In this document: positions 16,110 to 26,584 of the stretch, one piece after another | Numbering within the stretch: position 1 is the stretch's first letter | Layout of the letters: each line of letters begins with the position of its first letter | Source: Roseovarius sp. M141 | GTDB taxonomy: Bacteria > Pseudomonadota > Alphaproteobacteria > Rhodobacterales > Rhodobacteraceae | Length of the DNA stretch: 64,000 nt | Assembly (NCBI RefSeq): GCF_024355225.1 | Contig: NZ_VCNH01000008.1 | Span: 1,550,001-1,614,000, forward strand | Reading direction: 5' to 3' | The notes under the pieces: model-generated | Databases searched by the model: none | What the model saw: the letters and a program-made list of their open reading frames with translations, nothing else | Told to the model about the DNA's origin: nothing | Translations under genes and position numbers: made by a program

Positions 16110-19100
16110 GCTATGCTGAGCTTTGCGCCACCTCGAACTTCACCTTTCTGACCGGGGCATCACATCCCGAAGAACTGGTGCTGCGCGCCGCCGAGCTTGG
16201 CCTTGAGGCTATCGCGATCACTGACCGCAATTCCCTGGCGGGCGTGGTGCGGGCCTACAGCACGCTGGAAGCCTTGAAAAAGGATGTCGATGAAGCACTG
16301 CGCATTCGCTCGACGCATCAGATCGATTCCTGTTCGCGGCAGGAAGTTGGCCTGCCGCAGGATCTGGCCATTCCGGACGATCTGCACCTGCCGAAACTCA
16401 TTGTCGGCACCCGCCTCGTGCTGCGCGATTGCCCGATGGAATGGATCGCCCTGCCCACGGATCGCGCCGCCTATCATCGGCTCTCTCGGCTTCTGACCCT
16501 TGGCAAGCGGCGGGCCGGAAAGGCGGAGTGTCTCCTTGATCTGCGCGATCTGGTAGAGGGCTGTCAGGGCATGATCCTCATCGCCCTTACTCAAAACGGC
16601 TTGGAAGCGGCTGCTCCCGATATCCAGAAACTTCAAAGACGCTTTCCCGGCTACGTGTTTACCGGCGCGGCACCGCGCTATGATGGATCAGATCAGGCCT
16701 ACCTGAACGCCTGCGCGCGGCTTGCCCGGAAAACCTCTGCCCCGATGGTGGCGGTGGGGGATGTGCTGATGCACCGAAGCAACCGGCGGCAGCTTGCCGA
16801 TGTTTTGACTTGTCTGCGTGAGGGCATCACCATCGACGCGATTGGCACCCGCGCCCTGCCGAACGCCGAACGGCGTCTGAAGGGCCATAAGGATATGGCT
16901 CGGGTATTTCACACGCATCCCGCTGCATTGCGCCGAACGATCGAGATCGCCGCGCGGTGCAGTTTTTCCCTTGGCGAGCTGAGCTACGAATATCCTGATG
17001 AGATTTCTTCGGATGAATCCCCGCAGGCGCGGCTCGAACGATTGGCGCGCGAAGGGATGCGGTGGCGCTATCCGAACGGTGCGTCCAAGCGAGCAAACGC
17101 TTTGATGGAAAAGGAACTCGGCCTTGTCGGGGAGCTGGGCTTTGCCGCCTATTTCCTCACCGTCCACGACATCGTGCAGGAGGCACGCTCGCGCAGCATC
17201 CTCTGCCAGGGGCGCGGCTCGGCGGCCAATTCGATCCTGTGCTATCTACTGGGAATAACCGATGTAAGTCCCGACATGATCGGCATGGTGTTCGAGCGTT
17301 TCATCTCGCGCCATCGCGGTGAGCCGCCCGATATCGACGTGGATTTCGAACATGAGCGGCGCGAGGAAGTGATCCAGTGGATTTACGAGAAATACGGTAC
17401 CGTCACCGGGCCGGGCTTTGTGCCACCGTGATCCATTTCCGCACCCGCGCCGCAATCCGCGAGGTGGGTAAGGTCATGGGCCTGTCTCAGGACGTCACCT
17501 CCAGCCTTTCAGGCCAGATCTGGGGACAGTCGAACAGTGGCGCTGATCCTGAACGGGTGCGCCAGCTGGGTCTTGATCCGAACGACCGGCGTTTGGCCCA
17601 GACCCTTCGGCTGATCGGCGAGATCATCGGTTTTCCGCGCCACCTGTCGCAACATGTCGGCGGTTTCATAATCACGCACGGGCGGCTGGATGAACTGTGC
17701 CCGATCGAGAACGCCGCGATGGAGGAGCGCACGGTAATCGAATGGGACAAAGACGACATCGACGCCTTGGGCATTCTCAAGGTCGATGTTCTGAGTCTCG
17801 GGATGCTGACCTGCCTGCGCAAGAGCTTCGAGCTTCTGGAGCAACATGAAAAGACAAGCCTGACACTTGGCACCGTGCCACAGGAAGACAAGGCGACCTA
17901 TCAGATGCTGCAGCGCGCCGATGCCGTCGGCGTGTTCCAGGTCGAAAGCCGGGCGCAGATGAATTTCCTGCCCCGGATGAAGCCTGTGACCTTTTACGAT
18001 CTGGTGATCGAGGTCGCCATCGTCCGCCCCGGCCCGATTCAAGGCGGCATGGTCAAACCCTATATCAGACGTCGCCAAGGGCTGGAGGAGCCGGAACCGT
18101 TCGGCCCCGCGCTGGCAGACGTCACCCGCAAAACTCTTGGCGTGCCGTTGTTTCAGGAACAGGCAATGCAAATTGCCGTGGTCGGTGCAGGCTATTCCGC
18201 CGAAGAGGCCGATCAGCTCCGCCGCTCGCTCGCCTCTTTCCGCCGCATGGGCACAATCGGCGCGCATCGCGAGCGGTTCGTCGACGGGATGCTGGGCAAC
18301 GGCTATAATCGCGAGATCGCGCAGCAATGCTTTGCCCAGATCGAGGGCTTTGCCGATTATGGATTTCCCGAAAGCCACGCGGCTGCGTTTGCCATGCTGA
18401 CGTATGTCTCTTCATGGCTGAAATGCCACCACCCGGCGATCTTTGCCTGCGCGCTTCTGAACTCTCAGCCGATGGGGTTCTACGCGCCCGCGCAAATCGT
18501 ACGGGATGCGCGCGATCACAAGGTCGAAATCCGCCCGATCTGCGTGAACAAAAGTGCATGGGATAATATTTTGGAGCGCCGCGCCGATGGTCAGTTGGCG
18601 CTCCGGCTCGGGTTTCGCCAGATCAAGGGCTTTCGCGAGGAGGACGCCGGATGGATCGTGGCCGCGCGGGGCAATGGCTATACCGACCCCGAAAGCCTCT
18701 GGCTGCGGGCTGGCATCCTTCCCGCAGTGCTGGAACGTCTGGCCGAAGCGGATGCCTTTGCAGCAATAGGTTTGACCCGCCGCAATGCGCTATGGCAAGC
18801 TCGCGCAATCCGTGCGCCCAAACCCTTGCCGCTGTTCAGCGACCCGCTTGACGGCGAAGGTGTCCGTGAGCCGGGGGTAAGCCTGCCCTCCATGCATTTG
18901 GGTGAAGAAGTTGTCGAAGATTACGTTGCCATGCGCCTGACCTTGCGCGCCCATCCGATGGAGCTGTTGCGTCCTGCAATCTCCGGTCTCACAGCCCATC
19001 ACCTCCTGCCCGAGGCCCCGCTCAAACGTACAAGCGTCTGCGGCCTCGTCATCACCCGCCAACGCCCCGGAACGGCGTCGGGAGTAATCTTTTTGACTTT

Positions 19101-19413
19101 GGAGGACGAAACCGGTGTGTCAAACGTGGTGGTCTGGAAAAAGATTTACGAGCGATTTCGCCGTGTGGTGATGGGTGGACGTCTGTTGCGCGTGACCGGG
19201 AGGCTGGAACGCGAGGGCATCGTCGTGCATCTGATCGCTGAGCATATCGAAGACCTCTCACACTACCTTTCAGATCTTGGCCATCCAATGGACGACGCAG
19301 TCGGCATTACCTATCCCCAAACCGACGATGCCCCGCGTCCACGTCACCCGCCCCGTGCCAGACACCCTCGCGAACAGGCAAAACGGTTGTTTCCAAGCCG
19401 GGATTTTCATTGA
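16106..19413 (+). pseudogene. dnaE2: Error-prone DNA polymerase DnaE2, frameshifted
   Basis: C-family polymerase of the SOS mutasome, about 1,100 codons in total. The first part (16106-17431) has the PHP domain (TSNFTFLTGASHPEELVLRA), the palm start (SILCQGRGSAANSILCY) and the first two catalytic Asp in PDIDVDFEHERREE. Near 17394-17402 the sequence reads EKYGTVTGPGF and stops, where the family has YGRHRAGL. RHRAGLCATVIHF resumes in another phase and runs to 19413. It carries the third catalytic segment (KVDVLSLGML), the fingers, the clamp-binding region and the OB fold. Two extra bases or one missing base at GGTACC explains the break. Unless this is a sequencing error, the enzyme is inactive. 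Confidence 0.88.
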
Positions 19414-19605
19414 AAGCTGACATTGAAGAAAGGCGCAGCGCATGGATGCAATCCGCCCCTCGGTATTGTTATGCTAATATGGACTTACCCATCATGGAGG
19501 CAAATTCTGGTGAGCTATTTCAGTGATAGCCGTCTTCGCATACCTGGCGGTATCTTGAGAGACGAAACCATAAACCTGTAATGCGTAAAAGCATCAGGCT
19601 AGGTT
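19414..19605. other. Region with no recognised gene between dnaE2 and RT remnants
   Basis: Short open stretches on both strands, none with a recognised family. The plus strand reads SRLRIPGGILRDETIN from about 19531, which might be a further piece of the decayed gene next to it, but I could not support that. Confidence 0.3.
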
Positions 19606-19725
19606 CGACGCTGCCGCGCTGATGGGTGTGCCCTGAGGGATGCCACGACGATTCCCCTTTGCCAGTTCCGGGTTCGGGTGAAACTTGATGCCGTTGGCTT
19701 TCAATTCCTCGACGCTGGCGATCCG
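19605..19725 (-). pseudogene. Reverse transcriptase fragment (motif 4 region)
   Basis: The minus strand from about 19725 reads IASVEELKANGIKFHPNPEL, then AKGNRRGIPQGTPISAAASN and a stop. GIPQGTPISA is the RT motif 4 signature. The fragment belongs 3' of the motif 3 fragment that lies head-to-head with it on the plus strand, so the original gene was split and one part inverted. No YxDD catalytic box is present. It probably derives from a defence-type or group II-like RT; the class is not resolved. Confidence 0.65.
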
Positions 19726-19940
19726 GTCTCAGATCTTCTCCTTCAAGGCCCATGGCCCGGTCACCATACTGGCGTTCGACGTTAGCAGTTTCTTTGACAA
19801 TCTTGACCACACCCTTTTGAAGAGGCGCCTGAAGGCCGTTCTTGGCGTCGCGTCGCTCCCTAAGGACTGGATGCGGGTGTTTCGGTTGATTACCGCCTTT
19901 CACTATGTCGATATGGACGAACTGAAGGCAAACTCGACGT
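19726..19940 (+). pseudogene. Reverse transcriptase fragment (motif 3 region)
   Basis: The plus strand reads HGPVTILAFDVSSFFDNLDH, then LLKRRLKAVLG, LPKDWMRVFRLITAFHYVDM and DELKA. FDxxxFFDxxDH is the RT motif with the first catalytic Asp, and the LPxDW...FRxIT...YVD pattern occurs in bacterial RTs of the unknown/defence groups. Nothing before or after restores an intact enzyme. Similarity ends near 19940, where unrelated sequence begins. Confidence 0.65.
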
Positions 19941-20061
19941 TTGCCGCGCGGTTGGCGAACGCAAGCACTTCGGCCGAGAAATCGTAGTTTCCACGTCCGA
20001 GGGCACGGTAGGCCAAAACGCTAAGGCCGTAGATCGACCGCAACGAAAGGCCGCTTCTCAT
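19907..20061 (-). pseudogene. Short reading frame of unknown origin after the permease gene
   Basis: From an ATG four bases after the permease stop, the minus strand reads MRSGLSLRSIYGLSVLAYRA, then LGRGNYDFSAEVLAFANRAA and about ten more codons to a stop. The composition looks coding and the spacing suggests an operon with the permease. The end is probably cut at the junction with RT sequence near 19940. I do not recognise the family. Confidence 0.35.
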
Positions 20062-20064
20062 GAC

Positions 20065-21096
20065 TTAGTAGGTTGCTCCGAACGCCCATCCTGAGACCAT
20101 TGATCCAACCGCAGCCAATGCGAGGTAGAGCAGGAACGGTTTCAGTTTCAGCACTGGGAAGATTGCCATTGCGCCCCAGATGCTGACAACCCCACCTGAT
20201 ACGAGAAAGGCCATGGCCGCACCGGATGACATTCCGTGTTCCAAAAGCGCCCGCGTCAAGGGAAGCGCGGCGTATCCATCGATATAAGCCGGGCCACCGA
20301 CGATGACCGCAAGCGGCACTGCGAGGGCGCTATCGCGACCGACATAGGCGGCCACAGCACCAGGTTCCAGCCAGGCGTTCAGGAGGAATTCCGCCGCGAA
20401 GGCAGGCGTCAGAACCAGCAGGATCAAGCGTGTGATCGACCAGCATTCACGCATGAACCGTGCCCGTCGGGACGGTTCTCGCCAAACCCGTGCATCGAAA
20501 TTCCGCGTTTTCTCGTCGCATGTGCCGCATTGGCCGCCAAGCGAACCTACAATCCGATTAGATCGTAGCGGTGACTTGGCCCACGGGCGGCTTGCAAACA
20601 AAGCTGTCATGGCCCCGCCGAACAGCCCCAACCCGATGGCTGCCAATGCTTTGCCAATTGCGAATTCCCATCCGAGTGTCGCGACAGTAGCCGAAAGCAT
20701 TGCTGGTCCCGTAATCGGTGAGGCAAGCCAAAATGACATGACCGGTGCCAACGGAACCCCAGCGGCCAGCAACCCGGCCATCAGCGGCAGGACAGTAATG
20801 CCGCAGACCGGAAGCAATGCGCCAACGATGGTGGCCCCCAGCACGGTCTGTATCGTCCGGCCATGAAACACGGTCGCGATTCGGTCGCTTGCGCCGCTGG
20901 CTGTGATCCAGCCGGCGAGCAGAATCCCGGGAATGACGAGCGGGGTAACATGGGTCATACCGAGAACCACGAATTGCGCCGTATCGAGTGCAAATCCGGG
21001 CTTCCAGATAATCAGTGCGGCGAGGGTGGCCGCCAACAGAACATAGATATGCTTTGCTCTGGGGCGGGCTATCTGAATGAATTCTGAAACTGACAT
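20065..21096 (-). CDS. Permease, ArsP/UPF0718 (DUF318) family
   Basis: 343-aa integral membrane protein with about eight to nine hydrophobic helices in two halves. Family landmarks are GALLPVCGITVLPL and FWLASPITGPAML in the first half and VGGPAYIDGYAALPL in the second. A cytoplasmic loop carries CGTC. Related ArsP proteins export trivalent organoarsenicals, and others in the family have unknown substrates, so metal or metalloid export is an inference. The ribosome binding site AGGAGAT precedes the ATG. It is divergent from a LysR regulator 95 bases away, which is likely its controller. Confidence 0.8.
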   Translation of the reverse strand: MSVSEFIQIARPRAKHIYVLLAATLAALIIWKPGFALDTAQFVVLGMTHVTPLVIPGILLAGWITASGASDRIATVFHGRTIQTVLGATIVGALLPVCGITVLPLMAGLLAAGVPLAPVMSFWLASPITGPAMLSATVATLGWEFAIGKALAAIGLGLFGGAMTALFASRPWAKSPLRSNRIVGSLGGQCGTCDEKTRNFDARVWREPSRRARFMRECWSITRLILLVLTPAFAAEFLLNAWLEPGAVAAYVGRDSALAVPLAVIVGGPAYIDGYAALPLTRALLEHGMSSGAAMAFLVSGGVVSIWGAMAIFPVLKLKPFLLYLALAAVGSMVSGWAFGATY

Positions 21097-21191
21097 GGCG
21101 ATCTCCTATCCTTTGCAGAGAGAGAATGGAGGCTTGCAGGCCATTTGAGAAACGAGTATTTTGACATTCAGCCATCGAAAAAACAGATGAT

Positions 21192-22034
21192 ATGACCCAC
21201 CTCAACAGCGATCATCTCCGCACGTTTCTTGCGATACAGGAGGCTGGAAGCGTGACCGGTGGCGCTGAGCGGATTGGACGGTCACAGTCCGCAACAAGCC
21301 TTCAGATCAGGCTACTTGAGGAGGTCATCGGACAACCTCTGTTCCGCAGACATGGCCGCGGTGTGTCTCTGACGGTGGTTGGCGAGAAACTGCACCCGGT
21401 TGCCCGAAATGTAATTCAGTCTCTCGACACGACGCTCTCGGAGCTTCGCGGCGGAGGCCTGAAGGGCAAGCTGCGGATCGGGATGCCGGACGATCACAGC
21501 CGGTCTGAACTTGCGAATATTGTTTCAACCTTCGCGGCTCTGCATCCCGAGGTCGAGATGGAAGTTCACTGTGCCCTCGGAGCCGGGTTCGGGGCCGCCC
21601 TGAAATCTGGTGCGCTCGATCTCGCTGTTCACGAGGTGCCGGACCCGGATGATAGCGATGAAATTCTCCGCGAGGATCATCTGATCTGGATGTGCAGTCG
21701 CAAGCACGATGCTTCGGCTTCCGAAGTCCTTCCGGTCGCCGTATTCGACCGCGATTGCTGGTGGCGCGATCTTGCCCTGTCCGGCCTGGAGGAAGTCGGG
21801 CGGCGGTATCACGTCATCTTCACAAGCGAGAGCGCAGTGGGCGTCCGGGCCGCTGTTCAGGCCGGAATCGCTGCGGGCTTGCTTAGTGCTTCTGAAGATG
21901 TGGAGGGATTAAGGCCCTTACCTGAAATATCGACCCGCTACCCGACATATCTTGTCTTGCAAAAGGCGCGGGGCGCCAAAGGCCCTATTTGTGAAGCGAT
22001 GTGCGAGGCGATCCGAAAAGCGTTCGCCATTTGA
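21192..22034 (+). CDS. LysR family transcriptional regulator
   Basis: 280-aa LysR-type regulator. The N-terminal helix-turn-helix is SVTGGAERIGRSQSATSLQI, followed by the linker helix and an effector domain with KLRIGMPDD and AVQAGIAAGLLS. It is divergent from the ArsP-like permease with a 95-base shared promoter region, the common arrangement for LysR control of a neighbouring gene. The effector is unknown. Confidence 0.87.
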   Translation: MTHLNSDHLRTFLAIQEAGSVTGGAERIGRSQSATSLQIRLLEEVIGQPLFRRHGRGVSLTVVGEKLHPVARNVIQSLDTTLSELRGGGLKGKLRIGMPDDHSRSELANIVSTFAALHPEVEMEVHCALGAGFGAALKSGALDLAVHEVPDPDDSDEILREDHLIWMCSRKHDASASEVLPVAVFDRDCWWRDLALSGLEEVGRRYHVIFTSESAVGVRAAVQAGIAAGLLSASEDVEGLRPLPEISTRYPTYLVLQKARGAKGPICEAMCEAIRKAFAI

Positions 22035-22172
22035 GTGTGAGTTATCTGATTGCGGACATCCACCAATGGCAAGTTTGGCACCCGCAATGCTGCTATTGAT
22101 CGGCTTAGGCTGTCCTGCGGAGGCAGCAGCGCAGTTGTAAGGGTGGTCGGTTTTGCGCTAACGCCGAGTATC

Positions 22173-22407
22173 GTGCCCGCCTTGTGACCTGATCGACAAC
22201 CATCAAAGGGTTGCCGACAGGAGAGGAGAGGATGGTCTCGACAGGGATGCCCGCTTGGGCGCTGCTCTATCTCTTTTCGGTTCCCATGATCCGGAATCCG
22301 GCACGACCGCTACCCACATCGATCAGACGTGACGGTACACCGGCCAATTCCGCCAGCCGCCGTGCAGGGCGTGACTTGCCATTGCCCGGTGGCCCCTCAA
22401 GAATTCA
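22173..22407 (-). pseudogene. AAA+ ATPase fragment
   Basis: One minus-strand frame reads ILEGPPGNGKSRPARRLAEL (Walker A), then GFRIMGTEKR, a TAG stop, and SSAQAGIPVETILSSPVGNP followed by LMVVDQV (degraded Walker B; DE expected). This matches AAA proteins with the pattern GPPGxGKS...GW...AxPG...VxNPxxVVDE. The stop replaces the expected GW, and there is no start or C-terminal domain. It is a relic of a larger gene on this strand. Confidence 0.6.
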
Positions 22408-22451
22408 GGAGCCATTGACAAGCCTTCGGAAATACGGGCTTTTCCTTCGTG

Positions 22452-22667
22452 TTATGAGAATTTTGAAAACAGATACAACCATACTCCAATTCCGGACGGA
22501 ATTATTGACCGAGGGAAATAGATAGCATTGATTTTACTTACTAAATCAACCACCTCGGTAGGAAGTTCCGCGGGATCTACAGCGGTTTGGGTCCAGCGTT
22601 TGATGGATCTCCGCTGTGCCATGCCCAGTGCAAATGATGCGGGGCGTTTGATCAGGTGCGGCCGCAA
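22452..22667 (-). CDS. Short hypothetical frame, doubtful
   Basis: 71 codons upstream of the AAA+ relic on the same strand (RPASFALGMAQRRSIKRWTQ, then TEVVDLVSKINAIYF). It may be part of the same decayed gene. No family is recognised and no clear ribosome binding site is seen. The rest of 22035-22701 holds nothing I can name. Confidence 0.25.
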   Translation of the reverse strand: MRPHLIKRPASFALGMAQRRSIKRWTQTAVDPAELPTEVVDLVSKINAIYFPRSIIPSGIGVWLYLFSKFS

Positions 22668-22701
22668 GAGGCGCAGCGTATCAGAGGCCGTTTAGACCGC
22701 T

Positions 22702-24093
22702 ATGCATAATCGCCCAAACCCAAATTCCCCAAGCAGTGCCAGCCCGGCGTCGTATCGACGCCATGCGCGCTCGATACTGGTGTTGGGGATGCCGCTGATC
22801 GGCAGCCATCTGGCGCAGATGGCAATTCAGCTGACCGATTCCATCATGCTGGGCTGGTTCAGCGTCGAGGCGCTGGCGGCGCAGGTACTGGCGGGTACGT
22901 TCTTCTTTGTATTCTTCATCATGGGGTCAGGATTTGCCTTTGCGGTCATGCCGATGGTTGCCACGGCCGTTGCCGCAGGAGACGAGACGCAGGTGCGGCG
23001 CATCACGCGCATGGGCTGCTGGGCCTCGATGATCTTTGCCGCGCTGGTGTTGCCATTCATGCTTCGGTCCGAGGCGCTGTTTCTGGTGCTGGATCAGAAA
23101 CCGCAGACGGCGGCGCTGGCGGCTGATTATCTGGGGATTGCGGGCTGGGTGATCGTACCGGCCCTGCTGGTGATGGTGCTGAAATCCTATCTCGCCGCGC
23201 TTGAGCGCACGCAGGTCGTGCTATGGCTGACGGTCGCCGGTGTGGTGCTGAATGCCGGCGTGAATTACGTGCTGATCTTCGGCAATTTCGGCTTTCCCGA
23301 GATGGGGGTGCGCGGCGCCGCCATTGCGTCGCTCAGCGTGACCAGCGCGACCTTGGCCGCATTGTGCGTCTACGTCGCCCTCGCCACGCCCGAGCACGCG
23401 ATGTTTCAGCGCATCTGGCGCCCCGACTGGGAGGCGCTGCGCGACGTTGTGCGGCTGGGTTGGCCGATTGGCGTGACGAACCTGTTGGAAACGGGGCTGT
23501 TCGCCGCCTCGTCGGTGATGATGGGCTGGCTGGGCACGGTGGCGCTGGCTGCGCATGGGATAGCACTGCAACTGACCTCGCTGGCCTTCATGGTGCATGT
23601 GGGGTTGTCAAACGCGGCCACAGTGCGCGCCGGGCAATTCTACGGGCGGCGCGACCGCGTGGCGCTGCGCAGGGTCGCGTTGGTGGCGGGGGGCCTGTCG
23701 GGCATCCTGGCGCTGATCGCGGCAGCGGCTTTCGTGCTGGTGCCCGAGCTGTTGATGGGGGGCTTTCTCAGCCCGACCGAGCCGGACCGCGCCGCCGTCA
23801 TGGCGGTCGGAGCCGGGCTGTTGGCGGCGGCGGCAGTATTTCAGCTGGCCGATGCGGGGCAGGTCATGGCGCTGGGTCTCTTGCGGGGGGTGCGTGATAC
23901 GCGCGTGCCAATGATTATCGCCGGGATCAGCTATTGGGTCATCGGAATACCCGCAAGCTATATTCTGGGGTTTCCACTGGGGCTGGGCGGGGTTGGCATC
24001 TGGATCGGTCTGGCCATCGGACTGACGGTGGCATCAACCCTGCTGGCCGTGCGGTTCTGGCGCTGGACGGGCCGTTGGAAAGTGGACGGCTGA
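22702..24093 (+). CDS. MATE family efflux transporter
   Basis: 463-aa inner-membrane multidrug/toxin exporter with 12 predicted helices in two homologous halves. The first half carries GMPLIGSHLAQMAIQLTDSI and MLGWFSVEALAA; the second carries GWPIGVTNLLETGLFAASSV and MMGWLGTVALAAHGIALQLT, the internal repeat expected for MATE (DinF/NorM-type). It would use a sodium or proton gradient. It stands alone and converges with the small gene at 24095. Confidence 0.9.
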   Translation: MHNRPNPNSPSSASPASYRRHARSILVLGMPLIGSHLAQMAIQLTDSIMLGWFSVEALAAQVLAGTFFFVFFIMGSGFAFAVMPMVATAVAAGDETQVRRITRMGCWASMIFAALVLPFMLRSEALFLVLDQKPQTAALAADYLGIAGWVIVPALLVMVLKSYLAALERTQVVLWLTVAGVVLNAGVNYVLIFGNFGFPEMGVRGAAIASLSVTSATLAALCVYVALATPEHAMFQRIWRPDWEALRDVVRLGWPIGVTNLLETGLFAASSVMMGWLGTVALAAHGIALQLTSLAFMVHVGLSNAATVRAGQFYGRRDRVALRRVALVAGGLSGILALIAAAAFVLVPELLMGGFLSPTEPDRAAVMAVGAGLLAAAAVFQLADAGQVMALGLLRGVRDTRVPMIIAGISYWVIGIPASYILGFPLGLGGVGIWIGLAIGLTVASTLLAVRFWRWTGRWKVDG

Positions 24094-24094
24094 A

Positions 24095-24499
24095 TCAGTC
24101 CCTTTCCAGCATCCTGTCTGCCTTCTTGCGCACCAGCACGGTGCGCAGATCGTGCATCGCCAGTAGCAGCGCATCTGTCACCGCCTCCAGCTGCGCATCG
24201 CTGGCCTTGGACTGGGCCCAATGTGCGGTAGAGTTCAGATAGTCGACTGCGCGGTGAATGTCGTCGATGTCGCGGTGATCCAGCAGTTCCATCCGCTCGG
24301 CCATCCAGTCGCGGATGATTGCGATGTCTTCATCTGACAGGTCGCGCTCGCCATGGGGCTTGATCTCGCCCTTGCGGATGTTGACGACCGCGATTTGATC
24401 CATGTCGATCCGGCGCTGCTTGTTTTCAGTGTCCACACGGAAAACGAACGCGCCGTTTTCGCGCACCCTGAAGTAATACTCGGGTAGTTCTGCGGCCAT
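24095..24499 (-). CDS. Conserved hypothetical protein
   Basis: 134-aa soluble acidic protein without signal or membrane segments. The N-terminal third is strand-rich (YYFRVRENGAFVFRVDTENK) and the rest helical with many charged residues (DEDIAIIRDWMAERMELLDH). I do not recognise a named domain, but length and composition suggest a real gene. It follows the aminotransferase gene on the same strand after ten bases, so the two are probably cotranscribed. Confidence 0.65.
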   Translation of the reverse strand: MAAELPEYYFRVRENGAFVFRVDTENKQRRIDMDQIAVVNIRKGEIKPHGERDLSDEDIAIIRDWMAERMELLDHRDIDDIHRAVDYLNSTAHWAQSKASDAQLEAVTDALLLAMHDLRTVLVRKKADRMLERD

Positions 24500-24509
24500 G
24501 TCAGATCCT

Positions 24510-25769
<1,260 letters not shown>

Positions 25770-25799
25770 TCAAGCACGATCAAAGAGAGGACAGCTATT

Positions 25800-26210
25800 A
25801 TGAGCGCGGACACATCAGCAGAATGGTTCGACCCCGACACCACCACGTTCGGAGATCGCCTGGCCGGCGCCCGCGAACTGGCCGGAATGACACAAGAGGA
25901 ATTGGCCAAGCGCCTGGGTGTCAAGGAAAAGACGATGGACGACTGGGAAAATGACGTGCGCGATCCGCGCGCGATGCGCCTGTCGATGCTGGCGGGGCTT
26001 CTCAACGTGTCACTGCTGTGGTTGCTGACGGGCGAGGGTGACGGACCGGGCGATCCGGGCGTCGCGACCAGCTATGTGCGGGGCGGCATCCAACTAATGG
26101 AGGAGATCCGCGAGATTTCGGTGCAGATGAAACTGAACGCCGAGCGGCTTGTACGGGTCGAGCAGGAACTGAACGAACTTTTGAGGGCTGATGATGCCGG
26201 AGCCGCGTGA
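25800..26210 (+). CDS. XRE-type helix-turn-helix protein
   Basis: 136-aa protein with a lambda-repressor-like helix-turn-helix at residues 17-70 (LAGARELAGMTQEELAKRLG, then VKEKTMDDWENDVRDP) and a C-terminal coiled helix (KLNAERLVRVEQELNELLRA). It overlaps the start of the sdhE-like gene by 20 bases, so the two are coupled. A link between this regulator and succinate dehydrogenase assembly is suggested only by position. Confidence 0.82.
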   Translation: MSADTSAEWFDPDTTTFGDRLAGARELAGMTQEELAKRLGVKEKTMDDWENDVRDPRAMRLSMLAGLLNVSLLWLLTGEGDGPGDPGVATSYVRGGIQLMEEIREISVQMKLNAERLVRVEQELNELLRADDAGAA

Positions 26211-26454
26211 CACCCGCCTGCGCCGCCTGACCATGCGGTCGATGCGGCGCGGGATTCGCGAGATGGACATCCTGATGTCGCGCTACGCGGCGGCGCGGCT
26301 GGAGGGGCTGAGCGATCCCGATCTGGATCTTTATGATACGCTGCTGGAGGAGAACGATCACGATCTCTACCAGTGGGTCAGCGGGCAGGTCACCGCGCCG
26401 GACCGCTATCGCGCCATGATTGATGATATCGCCAGCGTGCCGGCCGATATTTGA
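26191..26454 (+). CDS. sdhE: FAD assembly factor SdhE (succinate dehydrogenase assembly factor 2 family)
   Basis: 87-aa helical protein that helps covalent FAD attachment to the succinate dehydrogenase flavoprotein. The flavinylation motif RRGxxE appears as SMRRGIREMDILMSRY; the acidic helix LYDTLLEENDHDLYQWVSG is also typical. Length matches the family. Two adjacent ATG codons (26191 and 26194) could start it. No sdh genes lie in the window. Confidence 0.88.
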   Translation: MMPEPRDTRLRRLTMRSMRRGIREMDILMSRYAAARLEGLSDPDLDLYDTLLEENDHDLYQWVSGQVTAPDRYRAMIDDIASVPADI

Positions 26455-26584
26455 TTCTGAATGGCGGATCGGATGCAGGTTCGTTCGGATTTTAGCGATA
26501 AATACAATTTGTGGGCGCAGTTTAACCGAATATTCGGCAATTTGGGTCAATTTCACTTCGAACAGGTTTTGTACGGAGATGGAA

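Noticed and set aside
19414..20064. Diversity-generating retroelement or retron around the RT fragments
   Set aside because: No template/variable repeat pair and no retron msr-msd-like structure was seen, and the RT lacks its catalytic YxDD box.
22211..22525. Plus-strand 104-codon frame upstream of the MATE gene
   Set aside because: It is antisense to the AAA+ relic and has no family features.
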